The notes under the pieces: model-generated | What the model was told of the DNA's origin: nothing | Database searches by the model: none | What the model saw: only the letters and a program-made list of their open reading frames with translations | Part shown: positions 1 to 11,800 of the stretch, in pieces | Layout of the letters: the number at the start of each line of letters is the position of its first letter | How positions within the stretch are numbered: position 1 is the first letter of the stretch | Position numbers and translations under genes: made by a program | Assembly: GCA_037893225.1 (NCBI GenBank) | Contig: JAZGUH010000484.1 | Location: 1,054,001 to 1,118,000, forward strand | Source: Hippasteria phrygiana | Taxonomy: Eukaryota; Echinodermata; Asteroidea; Valvatida; Goniasteridae | Direction of reading: 5' to 3' | DNA: 64,000 nucleotides

Positions 1-617
1 GTGTAAATGAAAAAACACACAGAAGAGGGAGGGGTCATATTTCAAGACTGTGTACCCAGCCTCAATTTACCTTTTTGGTGCTGGGTGCTTTTTGACATAC
101 CTTTGACCTCGTCACTTTGTTGTCAATTGGTTGTTTGGCAGGAATCCAAAGGTTACTTGACCGGGGATTGTGTGTTTGTCTTTATGGCCGATTATTTGTT
201 CACAATGGGTTTATTGAGGTTATACCCATTTTAAAAAATTTGATTTGGCTTGATGTGCAGTTTGTAATATCGGTACATACACATGTATTACAAATGTGCT
301 TCCACATATGTGTACCAGTATGAAATTGATTAAGTCACACATTCTTTTGTCCAACTTTGGAAGAGAATTAAAGTTTTTAGGGCTGATCCGGTTTTCTGTT
401 TGTGGAGATAGTAAGGATAACAACAGGTACGTATATTTATATATATGGGTCTGCATAGTAAGTTTGGTGAGGTAAACTTTTTGCTGTTAAGATTTCTTTA
501 ACAGATTGCACGGATTGGTATATAGAAGTAATGCAGGCAGTGTTGATTTCCACTTTCATATATTGTACATGTACTTGAAGAATTGTGTTGATTCAAGAAA
601 CAATTCTTTATTGGCTT
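1..617. other. No gene seen
   Basis: AT-rich sequence with only short chance reading frames. I see no splice-bounded exon, RNA gene or clear repeat in it. Confidence 0.5.
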
Positions 618-2533
618 TTCCGACAGAGTCAGTCGGAAAAGGCCTTGTTTTTGTTCTGATTTTTTTTTTTTCTTCTTCTTCTTCTTTTAGTTCTGACCAA
701 AATCCCATAGACTTTGTACACGAATTTTGTCGGTGGCACTTTAGGTCTTAAAAAACCTCAGATCTTAACTAAACTTACCTCAAACATAGAACCTAAGCTG
801 ACGTTCTTTGTCGAAGAGTGATGTCATGATGATGTCATCACGTGTCACGTGACGTCATCTTAAAGGTGCGTTTTTCAAGGGCTCATATCTAGAGAACGGT
901 AGGTCCGATTTCTTTGAAACCTGGTATGTTGGTAGGCTAGCTCGTGTTATAGATCAAAATTGAGGTGACGTCAAGATGACGTCATCATACGATTTTATAG
1001 TATTTTTTAAGTTTTTGAACTTCAAAGTTTCTTAAAGCCATATCTCACCAACCGAACATGCTAAATTCAAAATTCTTTTTGTAATAGCTTTGTTAGCTCC
1101 TATATTCTTTCACATAAATGTGAAAAATGTGTGACGTCATCATGACGTCATCAAAATATGCTTTTTTTGAAACACATATAAGGGTAGGTCCGATCGTCAT
1201 AAAAATTAGTGGGCAGGTAGATAGTGCTAGTAGCATGTTAAATCCGAGGTGACGTCATGATGACATCATCGGCTGATTTTCTATGATTTTTTTAGTTCTA
1301 TCCCAAATCCCATAGACTTTGTACACGAATTTTGTAATAGCCACTTTGGTCACTAAACAACATCAGATCTTAATCAGGCTTAACACAAACATAGATCCTA
1401 AGCTGAAAATGTATGCCGAAACGTGACGTCATGATGACGTCATCACGTGTCATGTGACGTCATCTTAAAGATGCATTTTTCAAGGGCCCATATCTAGAGA
1501 ACGGTAGGTCCGATTGCCTTTAAACCTGGTATGTTGGTATGGTAGCTCGTGTTATAGATGAAAATCTAGGTGACGTCATGATGACGTCATCATACGATTT
1601 TACAGTAATATTAAAGTTTTTGAACTTCAAAGTTTCTTAAAGCCATATCTCATCAACAGAACATGCTAAATTCAAAATTCTTTTTGTAATAGCTTTGTTA
1701 GCTTCTATATTCTTTCACATCAATGTAAAAAATGTGTGACGTCATTATGACGTCATCAAAAATGTGCTTTTTGGAAACACATATAAGGGTAGGTCCGATC
1801 ATCATAAAAATTGGTAGGTAGGTAGATAGTGCCACTAGCATGTCAAATCCGAAGTGACGTCATGATGACGTCATCGGCTGATTTTCTATGAATTTTTATT
1901 TCTATCCAAAATCCCATAGACTTTGTACTCGAATTTTGTAAGTGGCACTTTGGTCACTAAACAACATCAGATTTTAATCAGACTTAACACAAACATAGAC
2001 GCTAAGCTGAAATTGTATGCCGAAGAGTGACGGGGTGATGACGTCATCACGTGTCACGTGATGTCATCTTAAATGTGCATTTTTCAATGGCCCGTATCTA
2101 GAGAACCGTAGGTCCGATTACGCTCAAACGTAGTATGTTGGTAGGCAAGCATTTGTTGTTGATGAAAATTGAGGTGACGTCACGATGACATCATCATACG
2201 AAATTTTTGTAATTTTAAAGGTTTTGAACCTTAAAATTTTCTTTAAGCCATAATTTATCAACAGAACATGCTAATATCGAAATTCTTTTTGTAATAGGTT
2301 TGTTAGGTCCTACATATGTAACACAAAATGCAAAATATGTGCACCATCATAATGACGTCATCAAAGGCATAATTTCTCGTAAGACATGTAAATTGGTAGG
2401 TCCAATTGTCATGAAGCCTGGTGGGTAGGCAGACTTGTCACAAGCAAGCAAAAATCGCAGTGACATCATAAAAAAATAATGCGGAAAAGCTCTATGTTCT
2501 GTTCAGCGAAGAGACATAGAGTCCTAGTTTTTC
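618..2533. repeat. Tandem ~605-bp repeat rich in TGACGTCA sites
   Basis: Three successive copies of a roughly 605 bp unit can be followed from the shared phrase cccatagactttgta at about 704, 1309 and 1913. The third copy decays towards 2510. Each unit carries clusters of the palindrome TGACGTCA, often paired as tgacgtcatgatgacgtca; by eye there are about 18 exact copies between 850 and 2365. The flanks (cgacagagtcagtcgg near 622 and agagacatagagtcctag near 2510) suggest a mobile or satellite-like insertion. TGACGTCA is the consensus CREB/ATF site; whether these are bound is unknown. The block ends about 330 bases before the DTX3L-like start codon. Confidence 0.8.
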
Positions 2534-2859
2534 CCTATTCCTTTTCTCTCAAAGAAATTACCACCAAGATAAAAGTTTAAGAAATCTACAATATACACCC
2601 ACAAATATACCAAAATTGAATATAAGAAAAAAAATGTCACAACCAGATAACTTAATGCTTTTACAAATGGCATTTTTTTCCAGTAAAATTGCAAAATCAA
2701 GTTTAACAGAACCTTAATTGGTCTGTTAAAAATCCTGTTAAATTCTCTGCCAATTTGTAAATTGTAATATTCTTTATTTCTAGTGACATACTTTATCGCC
2801 TGTGGAGCAATGTTTAGTACATTGCACTTTATGACTTGACGTGAGTGACGTACTTCATC
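2534..2859 (+). promoter_or_regulatory. Presumed 5' flank and leader of the DTX3L-like gene
   Basis: This is the stretch between the CRE-rich repeat and the first start codon. It is AT-rich and I see no clear TATA box. The transcription start cannot be placed from sequence alone. Confidence 0.3.
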
Positions 2860-5800
2860 ATGGCAGATGTTGCTAAGCGAAGGAGTGCCTTTATCTCCAA
2901 CATCCTACCATCATCTTCGGTCACAGCACTGGAGCAATTCCTTATGCAAGGTTTGCCATTAACGGTTTCTATGTACATGTAGAATATTAGGATATTATTG
3001 GTGCTGAATCCATTCTTTTAACCCCTTGACCTTGGGTATCATAATATGGGGGGCGCCAGATCGGCTTGTGCAGCCAAGCGAAATGGAAACAAGAGGCTTG
3101 TGCAGCCAAGCGAAATGGAAACGAGGCTTGTGCAGCCAAGCGAAATGGAAACAAGAGGCTTGTGCAGCCAAGCGAAATGGAAACGAGGCTTGTGCAGCCA
3201 AGCGAAACAGAAACAATAGGTTTGTGCAGCCAAGCATAACGTACACAATACCCCAATAATGGATTGAACTACAGAGATTGTGTCAACCAGTGGCAAGGGG
3301 TTAAACTGCAAAAGGAGTTCCACAGTGACTTCAAATTGCACTCTTTTCAGATTTTAGATCATTGAATATGCTTGCAAATTCATGTCCTTCACATGTTATT
3401 TTCAACTTAAAGGAGTAGTTGAGCACCCTTTTTGACAATGCATACATGTACATATGGGGGACATCCACACACAAAATGTCTTTGCATGTTCAACATTTTC
3501 TGATTCGAAACTTGTGTTCAGTTCATGAATGGTTTGGCTTGTTAAATGCATTTTTATGCACATACCAAGAGGTTGGGAATACTTTTCTGTTTTAAAACCC
3601 TCCTGTTCTCAAGGCAAAAATCGACCCACCTGCTGTACAGATCAAAACCTATCAAATGACAGGTTGAAACACACACAAACTGTCAGAGTTGGTGTTTAGA
3701 GTTTTTGATAGGCTGTGGTAGTTATAAGTATAGGAGGGTTAAGAAATGACATTGATAATATGTCAAATGTTGATAAGTTTGAAGAATTTATTCAATAGTC
3801 TATCATAATGAAAACCTATAAGAAAAAATAGCCATAAAAAAAAAAAACTGTCAATATGTGTAGCTCTACATGTACCGGTACTTGTTGCAGGAACACACAG
3901 GATGGAAAGTTATGTCAATGGTGTGTTTCCCTCATGGTTGTATCCCATGCGAGTGTGCTTGACCTCGGTTAGCTAGATTAAGACCAATCTTGTGTGCATT
4001 GTCGGGGACATGTTATGATATGTGGGAAATAAGTATAAGTTATTATGCCATGTATCCAGGTGAACCCATGGTCGTATCTGGCGGCTGTGGCTATGGCTGT
4101 CCTTAGCAACAGACGAAGCAACCAATGGGAAACTTTTGAGAAGCTGGTGGCAGCAGACATACATGTACCAATCGTTTTTGCTAGTTCTGAGCGTGTGCGC
4201 ATAGTTCTGAGCGTGATGTGCGCATAGTTCTGAGCGTGTGCGCATAGTTCTGAGCGTGATGTGCGCATAGTTCTGAGCGTGATGTGCGCATAGTTCTGAG
4301 CGTGATGTGCGCATAGTTCTGAGCGTGATGTGCGCATAGTTCTGAGCGTGTGCGCATAGTTCTGAGCGTGATGTGCGCATAGTTCGGAGCGTGATGTGCG
4401 CATAGTTCTGAGCGTGATGTGCGCATAGTTCTGAGCGTGATCATGACTCTGAGAACAATGGAAAAGGACTGATATGTCTGCTGCCACCAGTTTCTCAAAT
4501 GTCTCCCACTTGGGTATGACTAGTCTGGTTCCCAGACCAAAATATTCTGACTATTTCTGATAAATATTACACATGTAGGTCCAGTAGCTGCCAATGTCAC
4601 GTGACGCAAATTCCCAGATTCTGGCCTTTTCCGAAAATGTCCTAGGTTTTCCGAACTTGTTTTCGGTAACATTCGGCTATTAACGTTGATGTTCGCAATA
4701 ACAAAATATCTGTCAGGCCCATTACAGATCCTGGAATTTGAATTCTCAATTATATATAAAAACTGAAAAATCAATGCCACACTCTTGCAGTATTTTGCGG
4801 ACTGGATTTTGCAAGAATGTTAAAATTTGAATGATGCCACTGACGTCACTCGGACTAACACTGTACGTCATGATCTATTTTAAACTGCGGTAGCTGCCTG
4901 ACTTAGGATTTAGACGTCAGGGAATCTTCAGGTCAGGAAACCAGACTAGGGTACGACCTACCATTTTTGGTTTATTTGGACCATTTAGTTCCTCCTGTGT
5001 TGTTCCTCCAGAGCTAGAGTCAAGTCGACACGAGAGGGGTCATCTATTGAAAGTGATCTTCCCTGTCAGTACCTCCAGCCCACATGTTGCCCTTGCGACC
5101 TTTCAAGATGAAAAGGGTAAATTCAAATTTATCAAAGACATGATTGATTTCTCTGACTTTTTATAATATTTTTATGTAATGTTTTACTGTGAAAAGTAAT
5201 TCATAATTTTTGTGAGATATCAGTTTTTTGACCCCAGGATTTACAATTTGAACTTGATTTTCTTTCCCCTTAAAAACATCTGCCTCATCTGTATATTTAC
5301 TCCATCCCCCTTTAAAAAAAAAAAAAAAAAAGCTTCATGAAAATAACACTTCAGATGGGGAGAAAATCGCATAATCGTGAAACAGAAATGTTTCTTTCTC
5401 TGTATTATATTTATTTCTGCTGAGTTTTCCTTTGAAATAATACAAAGGAAAACAAATTAAGCATTTTTTTTTATTCTTCTTTCTCAACCAGCTATGGTTA
5501 CTTTAATGAGGAAAAGACTTAACTTTGAAGGTGCACTCTTGACAATGCAGCCATTCCTGTCTGAAGTAAGTACATATACAATGCCTGTTTAAACTTTGTT
5601 TCGCTGGTGTTTACTTTACAACATAAACTCAAAGATACCTCCTGCACGGTTGTCATAGAATTTCCCAGTCAAGAACTGAGTCTGTTAAATTTTGTTCAGA
5701 TCCTGATACAAAAGTTCATGATTGTAGTGAAGTAATACATGACGTATTGATTATATGACAGGTTTTCTGCTCCATGACAGCGGTCATCAATCCAGATGTA

Positions 5801-8800
5801 ATGGAACTCTTCCCTTTTAACTCATTGGACTTCTCCCGACTCCTAGAGAAACGGACAGCGGTAGAGTGTCATAGAATGGATGAGAGAGATGGTTACATTT
5901 CCAGTAGGCGGCATGCATCCCATACCAACCCATCCGAACAGCTGTATGTACTCACCGGAAACTGGTACCAGCTTCAGAATGCCCGCAAGTTCTTGCAAGA
6001 ATGGGTAGTCGATGAGACCAACAGATCAGGGTTTACCGGTGATGGTGTGAGAAATAGAGATGAGAGGTCAGTAGATGTTGCTTCACCTCCTAATAATGAT
6101 GCCGTCCATGAGAGAGGTGAATATCCGAGAGCGAATGGATCCAAAGAAAGTGAACATAGCATTGAACAGACTCGAGGCTTGGCTAATGAAACATATCAGA
6201 ACAGCCCAAGATATCCAGGAGACACTTTTTCTGGACCCAACTTGGAGACCCGCCCTGCTGCCATTGGAGCTAGTGAATCTGAGCCGATGGACAAAAAAGA
6301 ACGATCTGCAACTGAAAGTAATTTATTTAGAACCACCTCAAGAGGTGAAAGTGAAGGTGACTCAGTGCCCACATTTGAAGGGCCATCTTTAAAGCCTGAA
6401 GGCAGCAGTTCTCGAGATGGACTTCATATTGACGATGATAATGCAAATCTCAAGTTGGCTAGAAGTCATCGTTCAAACTCCTCAAGTACCAATTCCTCTG
6501 AAGTCGAGATGCCAACAGGCAGCCCAGCATTTGAAGGACCGATGCAACACAGGGAACCCTTTGAGCCTTTGCACCCAACCTCTCAAAATATCGATGGTGT
6601 GAAAAGTAGAGACGATGCTGCAACCTCTACTCCATTAGACCAAGAACTATCAATGGAATCAACGATGCTCAGAACTGATGACATGAGGGAACGTTCCCTT
6701 GCATCAGAGCTGAGAATAGCTAATGGTGACACTCGGAGAGATGTTATTCATTATAGCACTACAGGCTCAACAGAAGGTTCGACTACATACCCAGAGGGAA
6801 GTGAGGATAGGCTATCAGTGGAGTCTAGCCTTGATTACATGAAGTATGTCAAGATTCCTCAAACCCCACCTTTCAGCCACAACTCAGATGTACTTGAACA
6901 CCAGTTTGAAGATGACTTGCAAAGGATTACAAGCACAAACAGTGACAGAGATGGTGAAGATACTCTGTTGCCCAGGGATGATTTGGAGAGGGACCTTTCT
7001 GAGCCTCCCCCATCAAATTCTACAATCACTGATGGTAGAATCATGGATGATGATAATGAGGAGTTAGTGGAAGGCCTTGGGTCCTTGCCGGTTGATCCAG
7101 GGGTGTTCAGTTTCATCTTGCTAAAGCAGAGTGAACCCATTCGTGAAATTGAGGAGAAGTTTGGCGTCAAATTCTCCATGCACTCGACTAGAGACAGTGA
7201 TGACAGTGATGTTGAAAGTGCCATGCTGAAGATTACGCCCACTGGAGCAACAGATGAGATTGCACAGGCCCACGATGCATTTGTGGACTTCTATTCCCAC
7301 GTATTCTCCATCCTGAACCATCGAGTCATCACAACGGCAGACATGGCAATTGATAAAGAATTACTTGTCAGAACAGTTGACATTATCCATAATGTGTACA
7401 AAAATGTCCTACTGACTGTGTCTGACAAGAAGGTTCTCATATACGGACTGAATGAGACTGATGTTCGTATGGCAAAAGCGTGGATTGTTGATACATTGAA
7501 GGGGTCAAGTCAAGGTAGCCAGTCTGATATTCACAGGCGTAATGGCGAGCATTCTCCTACCAGCGGGAGGGTTGACTCACCCTCTGTAAAGCCTGTGTCA
7601 GCAATAAGGCGTGATGATGACATCACTGAGGTAGATGGACAGGAAGTGCATTCTCAAATCAGAGGGGAAATCGGTGGTTCACCTGAGGAGCATAAAACTG
7701 ATGACATTCCCTTGAGTGGGAATCGTGGCCGTGAGAATGACTCAAAAACTACCCCTCATGAGGGGCTTGATTTGCCGTCGGCTGATCTTGAAGTGGACAG
7801 CGGCCCACAGACTGAAGTGGATGGACGAGGACTTGAGCTTTCTGCTGCTAGTTTGGGACTCACTAGACCCACTGCACGGTTTGAAGATGAGGCAGTGGAT
7901 TACCAACATGTTGGAGGCCCCAAAAGACTGATTAGGCTTAGTACCACATCTATTGCTGATCCAGTCATACCAGTAGTCATGCCAGAGGTCAATAGGGCAG
8001 ATAATGAAGTCACAGATCAAGACAGGAGTCTTATTGAAGGAGCCGCCAGTATGACCAACATCATTCCTGTAGACCCCGGTGTTTTTGCTTTCATTCAGGC
8101 ACAGAAGCATACTGTTCTTTGTGATATTGAGCGAAACTATGGCGTCGAATTCTGTGTAAAGGGGGACCTAAACAGCGATGTTTACATGGTGGAAGTGGAG
8201 CCTGCAGGAGCCACCTCTGAGACGGCAAGTCAGAAGAGTAAAGAAGCATTTGTGAATTTTTACCACGAGGTGTTCAGTGGTCTGGAGCATCGTGTCATAA
8301 GTTTGGGAGACTTCAAGAATATATCGAGGGATGCGCTGGAAGAGATCATCCAAGAGATGGAGCACTCCTTCAGTGACCTCTTATTCAGAATTGTGGGCTC
8401 CAGAGTTCTGATTTATGGCCAGGGTCTTCATAATGTGGACTCAGCCAAACGTCTTGTGTTCAGCCGGCTGCGTGGAACCCCGGCATCACCTGGGTCACCT
8501 GGGCCAGAGCCGAGGCTGCAATTCGACGATGATATGTCTCTGGGTAGCTTGAGTAGTGACAGCATGATAAATCGACTCAATCATCTCAGATACAGCTCAC
8601 TCAGTCCTGAAGGACAAAGAGCTGGACAGAGGAAGGCACTGTCGCAAACTGCTGATGTGTCAGTTGTAGATAGCCTGAGTAGTGACAGTGTGATGAACAG
8701 TCCAACTCACCTGAGGTACAGCAGATTCCAAACTGAGATACCACAAGCTGGACAGACACAAAGTGAAGGTTTGCTGGTCTTGAATGGCCTGCCTATGGCT

Positions 8801-11800
8801 GAAAGGATTGATCCAAGTACTACAGATGCTATTCTGAATGAAGGGGAATATTCTGAGCATCTGCCATCACACCATCAGTTGCCATCTCAAATGGGTGGAC
8901 AGAATGACACTGAAAGGAGTGAACAGCCCAAATCACCGAATGGAAATGTGGATTTATCAAAAGTTCCACAGGTTGAACAGCCCTTGTATGTCAAGATGAC
9001 CCCAGATGTACATGTAAAGCCTCATGGCCAAAATGACAGTTTAGTTCATAATAAAGATGGAGATCTGAATGGAACTGTTGGAGATGTTACCTTCAGGTTC
9101 CAAGAAGGTTGTCTGATTTTGGAACTCTCCTCTGGTATCAGTGTCCAGATCTACTGCAGGGACATCACCAGGATTCGTGTGGAGGCCATTGTGAACGCTG
9201 CGAATGAAACACTGTCAAACGTGGGTGGTGTAGCCAGAGCCATACGCTTGGCTGCTGGTGAAGTCATGCAAGCCGATTGCAACAGGTACGTTGCTCATCA
9301 CGGCCTGCTGTACCCAGCCAAAGTCGTCTATACAGCTGCGGGGAATCTGCCATGCAAGTTTGTGCTGCATGCCGTAGGGCCACAGTGGGGGGATTACCCT
9401 AACAAGCATCAGTGCCGACAGACGCTCAGAGCCACGATTGTGAAGTGTTTGCGGACTGCCGATGAGAAGTTGCAAGTGTCATCCTTGGCCATGCCTTTCA
9501 TCAGTTCAGGTTTGTTGAATCTATTCCTTGTTTTTCTTATAGTTTATGGGAATTAAACCAGAGATTCCTCAAAGACATCTATGTCACTGAAGTTGAACCT
9601 GAAAAAACAAAAAACATTCAGAGAAAAATTATAGAAGCGTTCAATTTATAAGAGGGAAAACTCAAGACAGACATTTAAGAAAAACCCATGCTAGATTAGT
9701 AGTTTTGATTCCGTGGTGTGTCTTTTGCAGGAATATTTGGCATACCCTTAGAAGTCTGCGTGGAAGAGATCTTTGTGGCATTGCTTGATTTCAACCAAAT
9801 GCGACTTGCCACCCCTCATGGCATCTTACAACAAGTGCACATTGTGGATAAAGACAGCTTGACTGTCAGGCAGGCACAAAATAGTATACTTGAAACACTG
9901 GGTCTGAAGGCAAGTATTGCTGATGAGAGAGATAAAGGGATGCTTGGGACGGTGGCAGATGAGAATTTTTCTGAGCATGGAGCAGTTGGAGGTGGAGGTT
10001 CTGTAAGCATGCAAGAAGAGAACAGTAATTTCCCAGATGCTCCATTGATGAATAGGGATGCATTAAGGAGTGGAGGCCATAAGAGACGGGGGGATATAGC
10101 AAGATTATCCAGGGCACAGAGGAGAGAAAGCAGTTCTTCTGATGAAGATGTGGCTTATGAAAGTGTGATGTATGCACAGATGGATGACTACAGCTTGCCT
10201 ACCAGCCCGCCAGCCATGGTACGGAGCACCTCCTTACCGTATCTGTCCAGGGATGATGTCGACGATGCGGGTGGGATGCGTTGGGCTTACAAGATGTCTG
10301 GCTCACATGCATCACAGAGCAAGGATTTGAAAGGGCCGGAGTATTCGGTGCTTGTGAAGAAATCAGGCCAGGCTGGAGAAAGGGGCCGGGAGTCGGCACG
10401 TGGGACCAGACTGGCTTCCAAAGTATCACCAAAGGAAACCAGTCAGGAGAAGAAAGTTAGAGAGCTTCTGGATAATTATTCTAGGGCGCCACCTTCCCCA
10501 GAGCTATCAAGAAAAACACAGACTGAGATCAATCGCCTGTTATCGGAGCCAGAGAGGGGGGCCAGGGAGAAACAGCCGAGGCCTGTCAGACGCACCCAGA
10601 GTCTTGATCGATCGCACCCACGGCAAAAGTGTGTTGTCTGTTCCTCCCCGCAGAACCTCTCCAAGCGGAAATCCTGTGAGCACTTAATCTGCGAGATGTG
10701 TAAGCGGATGCGGTTGGATGTTGGCAGGTGCAGAGAGTGTAGCAAGACAAAGAGTAAGACACAGCCAGAGAAAAAATGTGATCTGTGCCTCTGCTCCACC
10801 AAAAACTATCTGTTGGACTGCAGGGATTGTGAGAATTCTGTATGCATAAACTGCATTAAAAAGGGATTAGACAGGTGCCAAAGCTGTCTGGATCGCAAGC
10901 GGTCATTACCAGACAGGCATGCGGAGAAGAAGCAACCCAAATTAAGAGATCCAATCATTGGATCTCGAACCTCAAGGATTGACACGAAGAGAGATTACCG
11001 AATCAAGACAAGTGTAAAAGAATCCTCCGTTTCCACACGGAGGAAACCCATGCTTGGTTTGAATCAGCCATTGGATTATGCCGCGTCGAGTTACTCTAAC
11101 TCTGCTGGATCAAACGGATCAGTGATCACGCAATCTGCACACCACAGGCACTCCGCTTTCTCAAAGGAGTTTGTCACTGAAGAAGCACCTCATGATGAAA
11201 TCTTGAGACGCTTCTCTCGAGAGCAGGAAGTGAAATGTCAAATCTTCTCCAAGGACACAGCCAACAATGCAAAATCTGTTGCTAGTGACTTGCACGTAAA
11301 GCACAGACATTCCAAGAAGCATGCAAGTAGAACTGACAAACTTGAAGTTGTCGGCCAAAGTTCGCCTCCCATTGCTCGACAGCAGGAGGCGGCGTGTGTC
11401 ATCTGCTTGGACAAGATCAAAGACCCAAAGACACTCAAGTGCAAACATACTTTTTGCTCGGCCTGCATTGAAGCATCATTCAAGGTAGAGCCTTTGTTTT
11501 AAGGCAGGGTAAAAATTTTATTTTGGGGGGGGGGGGGGGCGGTCAGGGTGGGGCGGGCTAAAATTATTTTTTAGAAACATTTTTGTGTAAGTTTCTAAAT
11601 TTGTGTATAAACTTGTTTATTCGAGGTTGCTGAAGAAAACTCAAGGTATGTCAAACAAACAAACAAACAAACAATTCATGCTTAAATGTAGCGTACATGA
11701 TTGGTCATTGCTGCAATTTTTAGAAATGGGCGGATTTGGGGGTTAGTATATTATAGGAAATATCGTTCCACTGACCTGTTCAAAGTTTTGCATTGTTGGA

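Noticed and set aside
2987..3341. Repetitive reading frames on both strands near 3000-3340
   Set aside because: They translate the 30/32-bp minisatellite in intron 1 of the DTX3L-like gene.
3978..4498. Long reading frames on the minus strand rich in [15 protein letters not shown]
   Set aside because: They are translations of the 20/23-bp minisatellite and stay open in three frames. No splice sites or homology.
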